DNA of 64,000 nucleotides from Algibacter mikhailovii (GTDB lineage Bacteria; Bacteroidota; Bacteroidia; Flavobacteriales; Flavobacteriaceae). Below the pieces are notes generated by a model. The model worked only from the letters and a program-made list of their open reading frames with translations. It ran no database searches and was not told the DNA's origin. The stretch covers positions 188,575 through 252,574 of the forward strand of contig NZ_BMWZ01000001.1 in assembly GCF_014651495.1 (NCBI RefSeq), in the 5' to 3' direction. Made by a program: the position numbers and the translations under genes. This document shows, in pieces, positions 35,274 to 43,613 of this stretch (position 1 is its first letter; each line of letters begins with the position of its first letter).

Positions 35274-36263
35274 TTATAAACTATTGTAATTCATTTTTTT
35301 ATTAATGAAATAATCAAAGACTATAGATGTTTTTTGATAATATTTTCTTCTGTTATTCGTTGTTTTGCGTTGCCCTAATAACCTATTAAGATTATAATAA
35401 AAACTGAAATGTGCTTTTACTATTGCTAGTGTATGCTTAGGTTTTAGCTCTACAACAAATTTAATTCCAGCAATTCCATCTAATATTAAGCGCATCAAAA
35501 TAATGCCTAGGAGAAAACCAGAGGCGTTTTTAGTTAAAGTAAATAAGCTATTTCTAAAATTTAGAAACGTTTTTTTTGGATTAATATTATTTAATGTGCC
35601 ACCACCCAAATGATATACATGAGAATGGCCTACACATTTAATGGTGTACCCCAAATTTTTTAAACGCCAACATAAATCTATTTCTTCCATATGAGCAAAG
35701 AAATATTCATCAAAGCCATTATGTTCATTAAAAACATCAGTTCTTATAAATAGACAAGCACCTGAAGCCCAAAATATTTCTGCAGCATCATTAAATTGCC
35801 CTTTATCTTCTTCAATAGAATTAAAGATTCTTCCGCGGCAATAGGGGTAGCCATATTTGTCAATAAAACCTCCTGCTGCTCCTGCGTATTCAAAATGATT
35901 CTTTTTTTTGAAATCCAGTATTTTGGGTTGAATTACTGTGGTATTAGGTTCATTATTAAAAGTGTTTATTATGGGGATAAGCCAATCCTTAGTGACTTCA
36001 ACGTCATTATTTAACAAACAAAAAACATCAGCAGAAATATTTTTTAAGGCATCGTTATATCCTTTAGCATATCCGCCATTGTCTTTATTTTCTATAATTT
36101 GAACTGAAGGAAACGTTTTATGTACATATATGACGGAGTCATCACTAGAGGCATTGTCTGCTAGATAAATTGTGGCTTCTTGAGAATGCTCTATAACTGC
36201 AGGCAAAAATTGTTTTAGCAAATCTTTACCATTCCAATTTAGAATAACGACAGCTATTTTCAT
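35274..36263 (-). CDS. Glycosyltransferase family 2
   Basis: The 329-residue protein has a GT-A domain: VVILNWNGKDLL, the nucleotide-sugar site LADNASSDDSV, the metal-binding LLNNDVEV, and the acceptor-side AHMEEIDLCWRLKNLGY. A short hydrophobic helix near 245-262 suggests membrane association. The type is that of rhamnosyltransferase-like enzymes of surface polysaccharides or glycolipids, but donor and acceptor are not shown. It overlaps the HsdR-N gene upstream by 4 bp (ATGA), indicating coupled translation. Confidence 0.9.
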   Translation of the reverse strand: MKIAVVILNWNGKDLLKQFLPAVIEHSQEATIYLADNASSDDSVIYVHKTFPSVQIIENKDNGGYAKGYNDALKNISADVFCLLNNDVEVTKDWLIPIINTFNNEPNTTVIQPKILDFKKKNHFEYAGAAGGFIDKYGYPYCRGRIFNSIEEDKGQFNDAAEIFWASGACLFIRTDVFNEHNGFDEYFFAHMEEIDLCWRLKNLGYTIKCVGHSHVYHLGGGTLNNINPKKTFLNFRNSLFTLTKNASGFLLGIILMRLILDGIAGIKFVVELKPKHTLAIVKAHFSFYYNLNRLLGQRKTTNNRRKYYQKTSIVFDYFINKKMNYNSL

Positions 36264-36727
36264 GGTGTATAATCTGGGATATCTTTTAAAAATAAATAAC
36301 GCTCATTCTGGAAGTCCATTTGGCAATAATAGTGATTTAATCCATTAGTTACCATAAGATAGGATGCATTTAATTCTAAGTTATAACGTGCTATTTGGTC
36401 AAATGTTTCTTGATTAATATTGATTTTAGGCGCTTTACATTCAACAATAAGGTGAATGCTACCGTCTGAATTAAAGATGACAATATCATATCTCTTTTTT
36501 AAAGTATTGATGGTAAGTTCTTTTTCAATATTAATGAGAGAAATGGGATAACCTTTGTCATTCATTAGAAATTGAACACAATGCTGTCGCACCCATTCTT
36601 CTGGTTGTAAAATCACAAATTTTTTACGAATTGGATCAAAAATAGATACTTTATTTTCGCTATTTTTGAATCGAAAATGATGCTTTGGAAAATTAAGTGT
36701 TTGCAATAGATTGTCTTTATTTTTCAA
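36260..36727 (-). CDS. Stand-alone HsdR N-terminal (PD-(D/E)xK nuclease-like) domain protein
   Basis: The 155-residue protein consists only of the HsdR_N_2 fold. A helix (EEWVRQHCVQFLMND) comes first. The nuclease core follows with YDIVIFNSDGSIHLIVECKAP, where Asp and the ExK-type ECK match the PD-(D/E)xK site, then YNLELNASYLMVTNGLNHYYC. No methylase, specificity subunit or helicase lies nearby, so it is not part of a type I restriction system. It overlaps a glycosyltransferase gene and is divergent from holA, an arrangement I believe recurs in flavobacteria. Function unknown; a housekeeping DNA role is possible. Confidence 0.8.
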   Translation of the reverse strand: MKNKDNLLQTLNFPKHHFRFKNSENKVSIFDPIRKKFVILQPEEWVRQHCVQFLMNDKGYPISLINIEKELTINTLKKRYDIVIFNSDGSIHLIVECKAPKININQETFDQIARYNLELNASYLMVTNGLNHYYCQMDFQNERYLFLKDIPDYTP

Positions 36728-36834
36728 AGTTAAACTACAATTGGATAAATCACAATGACTAAATTATTAAATTCCTATAATAGTTTAGTTTGAATTAGAA
36801 TTTAGTATACGCAATTATAAAAATGTATTAAGAT

Positions 36835-37839
36835 TTGGACGAGGTAAAACAGTTAGTAACAGATATTAAGAATAAAAACCTTAAGCCTATCTATTTTTTA
36901 ATGGGTGAAGAATCTTATTACATTGATAAAATATCTGATTTTATTGAGTCTACCGTGTTGGCAGAGGAGGAGCGGGGATTTAATCAAATGGTACTATATG
37001 GGCGTGATGTTACAATTGAGGATGTGGTAGGAAACGCTAAACGTTATCCTATGATGGCAGAACATCAGGTGGTTATTGTTAAGGAAGCCCAGGATTTATC
37101 AAGAACTATTGAGAAATTGGCCTCCTATGCAGAAAACCCTCAGACGAGCACGGTCTTAGTAGTAAACTATAAGTACAAAAAAATAGATAAGCGCAAATCA
37201 CTCTATAAAACATTAAAAAAAACGGGAGTCGTTTACGAGAGTAAAAAGCTATATGAAAATCAGGTAGCTGATTGGATAAGGCGTGTTTTATCTCCAAGGA
37301 AATATTCTATTACCCCTAAAGCGGCCCAAATGCTCGTTGAATTTTTGGGAACAGATTTGAGTAAAATAAACAATGAATTAGAAAAACTTCAGATTATATT
37401 ACCCAAAGGAACAGAAATTTCACCAGAGCATATTGAAACAAATATTGGTATTAGTAAAGACTTCAACAATTTTGAGTTAAGAAAAGCTGTAGGAGAAAGA
37501 AATGCGATCAAGGCCTATAGAATCATTAATTATTTTTCAGAAAATCCAAAGGATAACCCTATGGTGGTTACTGTTGCATTGCTATTTAATTTTTTCTCTC
37601 AATTACTCCATCTTCATGGTTTAAATGATAAGTCGCCTAGAAATGTGGCATCTTCGCTTAAAATAAACCCCTATTTTGTTAATGAATACATTAGTGCTTC
37701 TAGAAATTATCCTATGCGAAAAGTAAGCGCAGTTATCTCTGTATTGCGAGAATTTGATGTAAAAAGTAAAGGTGTTGGTTCAAATTCGGTTCCTCAGGGT
37801 GATTTACTTAAGGAATTAATGGTTCAAGTATTCAATTGA
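36835..37839 (+). CDS. holA: DNA polymerase III subunit delta
   Basis: The 334-residue protein starts at a TTG; the nearby ATG at 36823 meets a stop after two codons. It has the clamp-loader delta layout: an AAA+-like domain without a working Walker A (KPIYFLMGEESYYIDKISDFI), VVIVKEAQDL, the lid region, and the collar domain near 210-330 (FNNFELRKAVGERNAIKAYRI, FFSQLLHLHGL). Delta opens the sliding clamp during loading. The ung gene begins 10 bp downstream, so the two are probably co-transcribed. Confidence 0.93.
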   Translation: MDEVKQLVTDIKNKNLKPIYFLMGEESYYIDKISDFIESTVLAEEERGFNQMVLYGRDVTIEDVVGNAKRYPMMAEHQVVIVKEAQDLSRTIEKLASYAENPQTSTVLVVNYKYKKIDKRKSLYKTLKKTGVVYESKKLYENQVADWIRRVLSPRKYSITPKAAQMLVEFLGTDLSKINNELEKLQIILPKGTEISPEHIETNIGISKDFNNFELRKAVGERNAIKAYRIINYFSENPKDNPMVVTVALLFNFFSQLLHLHGLNDKSPRNVASSLKINPYFVNEYISASRNYPMRKVSAVISVLREFDVKSKGVGSNSVPQGDLLKELMVQVFN

Positions 37840-37849
37840 TAGGAATTTA

Positions 37850-38515
37850 ATGGAGCATACTATTCATGACAGTTGGAAATCCGTTTTACAAGGAGAATTT
37901 TCAAAACCTTATTTTAAAACGTTAAATGAGTTTGTAAAAAAGGAATATCAAAATCATCAATGTTTCCCTCCAATAGATCAAGTTTTTAGTGCATTCAACT
38001 ATTGTCCTTTTAATGCGGTTAAGGTAGTATTAATAGGTCAAGACCCCTATCATGATTATGGTCAGGCCAATGGTTTGTGCTTTTCTGTCAATGAAGGTAT
38101 TAAACATCCACCTTCTTTAGTTAATATTTTCAAAGAGTTAAGTAGTGATTTGAATATGCCTTATCCTCAGGATGGGGATTTAACGCGCTGGGCTAAACAA
38201 GGTGTTTTGCTTCTTAATGCAACTTTAACGGTAAAAGCGCATGAAGCAGGAAGTCATCAAAAAAAAGGTTGGGAGATTTTTACCGATGCTGTAATAAAAA
38301 GTATCAGTGATCATAAAGAAGAGGTGGTTTTTTTATTGTGGGGAGGTTATGCAAAGAAGAAAATTAAATTAATTGATGAAAAAAAACATAAGGTGTTATT
38401 ATCCGGACATCCATCACCTTTGAGTGCTAATAGAGGATATTGGTTTGGTAATAAGCATTTTAGTGAATCTAACCATTTGTTAAGAGCTTACGGAAAAAGC
38501 ACAATTTCATGGTAA
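37850..38515 (+). CDS. ung: Uracil-DNA glycosylase
   Basis: The 221-residue protein is a family 1 UNG. The water-activating loop is VVLIGQDPYHDYGQANGLCFSV (visible in two parts, GQDPYH and NGLCFSV), the Gly-Ser-type loop region is HPPSLVNIFKEL, and the DNA-intercalation loop is HPSPLSANRG. It removes uracil from DNA in base-excision repair. Length is normal, and it follows holA by 10 bp. Confidence 0.97.
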   Translation: MEHTIHDSWKSVLQGEFSKPYFKTLNEFVKKEYQNHQCFPPIDQVFSAFNYCPFNAVKVVLIGQDPYHDYGQANGLCFSVNEGIKHPPSLVNIFKELSSDLNMPYPQDGDLTRWAKQGVLLLNATLTVKAHEAGSHQKKGWEIFTDAVIKSISDHKEEVVFLLWGGYAKKKIKLIDEKKHKVLLSGHPSPLSANRGYWFGNKHFSESNHLLRAYGKSTISW

Positions 38516-38934
38516 TTAAACAGCCTTAAAGAAGAAATAAATTCGGATTAACGATAGCCGCTGTATTTCTAGCTTTCTAATTAGCTTCCCGTAGGCGCTA
38601 ATCTTCGAGAAATAGATTTTACTGGAGTCTCTGGTTTTAAAACTATTGGCATGCTATTAGTTTTAGGTTTTTTACTTGTTCTATTACAGCTAAATTTTAA
38701 TAGTAAAAAATTAAATGCTACAAGTGTAAAAATTATTGCCGAAATTGCTAATATCATGATGCCAGTGGTTCGTGTTTTGGGTAAATAGCTTAAAATATTT
38801 TTTTCTTTGGACTAAGAAATAATATGATAACTATAATTTAAAACAAAATTAATCAAAGAAAGACTACAAATCTCTAAGTACTCCTACTTAATTTTTATTT
38901 TTAGACGATACTTAAATTCCTACATTAGATATTG
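38516..38934 (+). other. 419 bp gap with a possible gene remnant (45-codon ORF at 38651-38788)
   Basis: Between the convergent ung and C1 peptidase genes a + strand frame runs from about 38590 to a TAG at 38786-38788. It reads LREIDFTGVSGFKTIG, a hydrophobic helix MLLVLGFLLVLLQLNF, and ends IMMPVVRVLGK. An ATG at 38651 would give 45 residues, but there is no ribosome binding site and the frame is protein-like before the ATG and is broken by stops near 38570-38588. This looks like the C-terminal scrap of a decayed membrane-protein gene. It could be a real small protein, but that is less likely. Confidence 0.35.
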
Positions 38935-40053
38935 CTAAATCCCTAAATTTTTAAGAATATTTTTAGAAATTGCACTTTTATGTATTGTAATAGAAATAGT
39001 CTTTAATTTAAAATAAGCTTCACTCATATAAATATAGCCCCCGTGAGTAACACGATCGGAAGATGAGCCCCATGAGTTTTTTACCTTATAATAAATAGTA
39101 CCATTTTGGTCCTTTACGATGCCTGTAATATGCATTAAATGGTCATCGGTGGTATTTTGGTTTTCGAATTCTTTTTGCCTATAACTAGGCGTTATGTCCT
39201 TTTCTACACATATTTTATTCAAACTAACCGCTTCGTCTTTCACATCTGCTGGTATAACAGCAATACCATGTTTTGAAGAAAATGTTTTTTCACTTACATC
39301 GCAATCTAATTCAATGGTGTATCCATTTTGTAAGGCCTTATTAACCGTGTCCACTAATTCTTGCAGTGGTAAATTATAAAAGCTACCATTAGAAAAATTA
39401 TCAGGAATATTTAAAATAAACTTCGAATAATAGGGCTTATGAGTGAAAGAGGTTAAGGTTAAATAGTCGGTTGTTTTAATTTTTGAATACTCTAAAAAAG
39501 ACTTAGGTGTATATGTTTTACCTTGATAAGTGAAGGTGTCAATTCTTTTCCCTAAATAAACATCTAGAATATTTTCTACGACTTCTTTCCAGTCTGCTGA
39601 GACTTTGCCGCTTGGTTTACTGATGTATGTGTCTAAAATAGTATTCAAAACAACAACCATCTCCGAGTGATTGTGAATTGTTTCTGAATGATTTAATCCT
39701 GAGAAAACTGAATTAGGAACTAGTCCATATTTCTCTGCACTATTTAATACATCATGTGCCAATCCTCCTTCACCAAATTGCGCTTTACCTTGTCTCATAA
39801 TGTAATTCCAGGATTTATCAGAATATGTATTTCTAACAGTATACATTTCAGAAATATCTATGAAGTTACCCGTAAGCCTATTAATCTCACTCTCTAGAAA
39901 TGAAGATGTAGAAAAACTCCAGCATGTACCTGTATTTCCTTGGCTAATCACATCAGTGGCTTCCATATCAACAATGGTTTTGAATTCATAGGATTGACTA
40001 TAGTTATAAAAGCATTGTGTGAAAAGTAAAAGGAATAAAATAATATTTTTCAT
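38935..40053 (-). CDS. C1-family cysteine peptidase (bleomycin-hydrolase type)
   Basis: The 372-residue product has a signal peptide (about 1-20). The active-site elements of peptidase C1 type 2 are present: QGNTGTCWSFSTSS (Gln38, Cys44), the His in DDHLMHITGI and the Asn in KVKNSWGSSSD. The insert between them (IMRQGKAQFGEGGLAHDVLN) resembles bleomycin hydrolase/PepC. Unlike PepC it is exported, so it probably degrades peptides in the periplasm or outside. Its 5' end is divergent from the menaquinone cluster, and its 3' side faces a probable gene remnant. Confidence 0.9.
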   Translation of the reverse strand: MKNIILFLLLFTQCFYNYSQSYEFKTIVDMEATDVISQGNTGTCWSFSTSSFLESEINRLTGNFIDISEMYTVRNTYSDKSWNYIMRQGKAQFGEGGLAHDVLNSAEKYGLVPNSVFSGLNHSETIHNHSEMVVVLNTILDTYISKPSGKVSADWKEVVENILDVYLGKRIDTFTYQGKTYTPKSFLEYSKIKTTDYLTLTSFTHKPYYSKFILNIPDNFSNGSFYNLPLQELVDTVNKALQNGYTIELDCDVSEKTFSSKHGIAVIPADVKDEAVSLNKICVEKDITPSYRQKEFENQNTTDDHLMHITGIVKDQNGTIYYKVKNSWGSSSDRVTHGGYIYMSEAYFKLKTISITIHKSAISKNILKNLGI

Positions 40054-40107
40054 AGCGCATCGAAGTTATTAATGAAATAAGATTTATTTTTGGCTAAAAT
40101 TAAGAAA

Positions 40108-40947
40108 ATGGAACAAGCTAATTGGGTTACGGCTAAAGAATATGAAGATATTACCTATAAAAAATGTAATGGTGTTGCAAGAATAGCTTTTAATAGGCCT
40201 AATGTGCGAAACGCATTTAGACCAAAAACTACCAGTGAATTGTACGATGCATTTTATGATGCTAATGAGGATGTGACCATAGGTGCAGTATTATTGTCTG
40301 CAGAAGGACCATCAACAAAAGATGGTGTCTATTCCTTCTGTAGTGGCGGAGATCAAAAGGCAAGAGGCCATCAAGGTTATGTTGGAGAAGACGGCTATCA
40401 TCGTTTAAATATTCTTGAAGTACAACGATTAATTCGATTTATGCCAAAAGCTGTTATCGCTGTAGTACCGGGATGGGCTGTTGGTGGCGGACATAGTTTA
40501 CACGTAATTTGTGATTTAACATTGGCCAGTAAAGAGCATGCCATATTTAAACAAACTGATGCTGATGTTACCAGTTTTGATGGTGGTTATGGCTCGGCAT
40601 ATTTGGCAAAAATGGTAGGTCAGAAAAAGGCACGTGAAATCTTTTTCTTAGGAAGAAATTATACGGCTCAAGAGGCCTATGAGATGGGGATGGTAAATGC
40701 TGTTATACCTCATGATGAATTAGAAAGTACCGCTTATGATTGGGCTCAAGAAATATTAGCAAAATCTCCAACATCCATTAAAATGTTAAAATTCGCCATG
40801 AATTTGACTGATGATGGTATGGTTGGGCAACAAGTTTTTGCTGGGGAGGCCACACGATTAGCATATATGACTGATGAAGCAAAAGAGGGTAGAGACGCTT
40901 TTTTAGAAAAGCGTAAACCTAATTTTGATAAAAAGTGGATTCCATAA
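40108..40947 (+). CDS. menB: 1,4-dihydroxy-2-naphthoyl-CoA synthase
   Basis: The ATG at 40108 (MEQANWVTAKEYEDITYKK) is chosen over a TTG 6 codons upstream because it matches the usual start. The 279-residue crotonase-fold enzyme has ARIAFNRPNVRNAFRP, FCSGGDQKARG, and the oxyanion/active-site region VPGWAVGGGHSLHVICDLTLAS with TSFDGGYGSAYLAKMVG, typical of MenB. It closes the second ring of the naphthoate from o-succinylbenzoyl-CoA. Its stop overlaps the menA start by one base (TAATG), so translation is coupled. Confidence 0.96.
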   Translation: MEQANWVTAKEYEDITYKKCNGVARIAFNRPNVRNAFRPKTTSELYDAFYDANEDVTIGAVLLSAEGPSTKDGVYSFCSGGDQKARGHQGYVGEDGYHRLNILEVQRLIRFMPKAVIAVVPGWAVGGGHSLHVICDLTLASKEHAIFKQTDADVTSFDGGYGSAYLAKMVGQKKAREIFFLGRNYTAQEAYEMGMVNAVIPHDELESTAYDWAQEILAKSPTSIKMLKFAMNLTDDGMVGQQVFAGEATRLAYMTDEAKEGRDAFLEKRKPNFDKKWIP

Positions 40948-41849
40948 TGCAAAAATTTTCAACATGGATTTCTGCCATGCGATTAAGGACATTACCATTG
41001 TCCATTTCTGGAATTATTTTAGCCTCATGTTTAGCGCATTACAATGGTCTTTTTGAATGGCCAATATTTGTTTTAGCGATTTTAACCACACTTAGCTTTC
41101 AAATTCTTTCAAATTTAGCTAATGATTATGGTGATGGTGTTAAAGGCACTGATAATGACGATAGAATTGGTCCTGAACGTGCTATTCAATCCGGAAAAAT
41201 TACGCCAGATGAGCTTCTTCATGCTATTAAGATTAATGTTTTAATTTGCATTGCCCTGGCTTTTACATTAATTTTTCAGGCTTTTGGTTCTCAGAATTTT
41301 TTATTAACCCTAGTGTTTTTTGTTTTAGGTATCTCTTCGATTGTAGCGGCTATTCGCTATACCGTAGGAGGTAGTGCCTATGGATATAGGGGGCTCGGAG
41401 ATATATTTGTGTTTTTGTTTTTTGGTCTAGTTAGTGTCATTGGCTGCTACGTGCTGTATGCAAAAACCATAGACCATGTGGTTTTTTTACCTGCTTTTTC
41501 TATTGGACTTTTAAGTACAGGTGTATTAAACTTGAATAATATGAGAGATAGGATTTCTGATGGGAAATCTAAAAAAACAACCTTAGCTGTAAAGTTGGGC
41601 GCAAATAAAGTAAAACAGTATCATTTTTTCTTGATAATTTCAGCGATAATAACGTCAGCTCTATTTGGTATACTTTATTATACAACACCGTTGAATTTAA
41701 TTTATATGGTAGCCTATATTGCTCTTATTTTTCATCTTAAAAAAGTGCAGAAGAATGTTGATCCTAAGCTATTAGATCCAGAATTAAAAAAACTAGCTTT
41801 AACGACTGTTTTATTGGCAGTTTTAATGGGGTTAGGGCACATAATGTAG
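40947..41849 (+). CDS. menA: 1,4-dihydroxy-2-naphthoate polyprenyltransferase
   Basis: The ATG at 40947 overlaps the menB stop (TAATG) and is preferred to a GTG 4 codons upstream. The 300-residue UbiA-family membrane enzyme has about eight helices, the first prenyl-diphosphate motif NDYGDGVKGTDNDDR and the second in NNMRDRISDGKSKKTTLA. The opening MRLRTLPLSISG is typical of MenA. It joins the polyprenyl tail to dihydroxynaphthoate in the inner membrane. Confidence 0.96.
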   Translation: MQKFSTWISAMRLRTLPLSISGIILASCLAHYNGLFEWPIFVLAILTTLSFQILSNLANDYGDGVKGTDNDDRIGPERAIQSGKITPDELLHAIKINVLICIALAFTLIFQAFGSQNFLLTLVFFVLGISSIVAAIRYTVGGSAYGYRGLGDIFVFLFFGLVSVIGCYVLYAKTIDHVVFLPAFSIGLLSTGVLNLNNMRDRISDGKSKKTTLAVKLGANKVKQYHFFLIISAIITSALFGILYYTTPLNLIYMVAYIALIFHLKKVQKNVDPKLLDPELKKLALTTVLLAVLMGLGHIM

Positions 41850-41885
41850 TTTTTTTTTGTAATTTCATGCTTTAAAATTTTGAAG

Positions 41886-42563
41886 ATGAAAATTACTTTT
41901 TACGGCCACGCAAGTCTTGGAATTCTAGTTAATGATATTAATATTTTAGTAGATCCATTTATTACAGCAAACCCTAATGCCGCTCATGTTGATATTAATC
42001 TTTTAAAGGCAGATTATATATTAGTTACACATGCACATCAGGACCATGTTCTTGATGTTGAAGCGATAGCTAAACGAACTGGTGCTGTTGTTATTTCAAA
42101 TTTTGAGATTGTTTCACATTTCGAAAAATTGGGTATAGAGGGACATCCTATGAATCATGGTGGTAAATGGGATTTTGAGTTTGGGACTGTTAAATATGTT
42201 AACGCGATTCATACGTCTTCATTCCCTGACGGCAGTTATGGCGGACAACCAGGTGGTTTTGTTATTGAAGGAGAACATAAGAACATCTATATTGCAGGAG
42301 ACACAGCCTTAACCTATGATATGAAACTAATTCCACTTCAAACAAAACTAGATTTGGCTGTTTTACCTGTTGGAGATAATTTTACTATGGGAATTGATGA
42401 TGCCATATTGGCAAGTGATTTTGTGGCTTGTGATAAAATTCTTGGTTATCATTTTGATACATTTGGTTATATAGAAATTGATCATGAAGCATCTAAAAGA
42501 AAATTCTTTGAAAAAAATAAGGATTTAATGCTTCTTGAAATTGGGGAATTTATTGAATTGTAG
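41886..42563 (+). CDS. UPF0173-type metal-dependent hydrolase inside the men cluster
   Basis: The ATG at 41886 is taken over a TTG two codons upstream. The 225-residue protein has the metallo-beta-lactamase fold: TFYGHASLGI, the metal motif THAHQDHVLD (HxHxDH), NHGGKWDFEFG, and late ligands around YIAGDTALTYDM and GYHFDTF. It is cytoplasmic. Its place between menA and menC, with the next gene starting directly after its stop, suggests a link to menaquinone synthesis. The fold includes thioesterases, and the cluster shows no dihydroxynaphthoyl-CoA thioesterase, so that activity is a reasonable guess but not shown. Confidence 0.85.
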   Translation: MKITFYGHASLGILVNDINILVDPFITANPNAAHVDINLLKADYILVTHAHQDHVLDVEAIAKRTGAVVISNFEIVSHFEKLGIEGHPMNHGGKWDFEFGTVKYVNAIHTSSFPDGSYGGQPGGFVIEGEHKNIYIAGDTALTYDMKLIPLQTKLDLAVLPVGDNFTMGIDDAILASDFVACDKILGYHFDTFGYIEIDHEASKRKFFEKNKDLMLLEIGEFIEL

Positions 42564-43613
42564 ATGATAAAAGCATCATACAAAAGATACATATTACATT
42601 TTAAACAAGCTAGTGGTACTTCTAGAGGGGTATTAAAAACTAAGGAAACATGGTTTGTTGTTTTAAACCTTAATGACAAAGAAGGCATTGGTGAATGTGG
42701 CTTATTTCGGGGGCTTTCAATTGATGATAAACCCGATTATGAAAATAAATTGAAATGGGCCTGCCAAAATATCAATTTAGGCTTGGGTGTATTACTGCAA
42801 GAATTATTTGAATATCCTAGTATACAGTTTGGATTAGAAATGGCTTTTAAATCTTTAGAAAGCCAAGATAAATTTGTTTTATTTCTTTCTAGTTTTACTA
42901 ATAGTGAAGCTAATATAGACATTAATGGATTGATTTGGATGGGTTCTAAACCATTCATGAAACAACAGATTCAAGAAAAAATCAAGGCTGGTTTTTCATG
43001 TATTAAAATGAAAATTGGAGCTATAGATTTTGATACTGAAATTGAATTAATTCAATCTATTCGACAAGAATTTAGCGCTAAGGATATTGAATTGCGGGTG
43101 GATGCTAATGGAGCATTTGAACCTGTTGATGCCTTAGAAAAACTAAAAGTTTTGTCAAAATATGACCTACATTCTATTGAACAGCCCATTAAACAAGGGA
43201 ATATTGAGGCCATGGCTAAATTATGTGATCAAACACCATTGCCAATAGCATTAGATGAGGAGCTAATTGGTATATTTGGTTTAGAAAATAGAACACAACT
43301 CATAGAAACTATAAATCCGCAATACATTATTTTAAAACCTAGTTTGGTGGGTGGTTTTGCAGGTAGCGATGAATGGATTTCTATTGCAGAAAAAAATAAA
43401 ATAGGTTGGTGGATTACAAGTGCCTTAGAGAGTAATATTGGTTTGAATGCCATAGCCCAGTATACCTATAACAAGAATAGCACATTACCTCAAGGCTTGG
43501 GTACAGGTAGTTTGTTTACTAATAATTTTGAAAGTCCCTTGTCAGTTAGCCAAGGACAATTACATTACAGCAAACATTTAAAATGGAATTTTAATTTACA
43601 TACATGTATATAG
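42564..43613 (+). CDS. menC: o-Succinylbenzoate synthase
   Basis: The 349-residue enolase-superfamily protein begins directly after the hydrolase stop. It has the barrel motifs of the muconate-lactonizing/OSBS branch: the general base in CIKMKIGAIDF (KxK), the metal ligands in RVDANGAFEP, SIEQPIKQG and ALDEELIG, and the second base Lys in YIILKPSLVGG. It dehydrates SHCHC to o-succinylbenzoate. The end overlaps the CPBP gene by 10 bp. Confidence 0.94.
   Translation: MIKASYKRYILHFKQASGTSRGVLKTKETWFVVLNLNDKEGIGECGLFRGLSIDDKPDYENKLKWACQNINLGLGVLLQELFEYPSIQFGLEMAFKSLESQDKFVLFLSSFTNSEANIDINGLIWMGSKPFMKQQIQEKIKAGFSCIKMKIGAIDFDTEIELIQSIRQEFSAKDIELRVDANGAFEPVDALEKLKVLSKYDLHSIEQPIKQGNIEAMAKLCDQTPLPIALDEELIGIFGLENRTQLIETINPQYIILKPSLVGGFAGSDEWISIAEKNKIGWWITSALESNIGLNAIAQYTYNKNSTLPQGLGTGSLFTNNFESPLSVSQGQLHYSKHLKWNFNLHTCI

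Noticed and set aside
36260-36727. Part of a type I restriction-modification system
   Set aside because: Only the HsdR N-terminal domain is present; no helicase, methylase or specificity gene is near.
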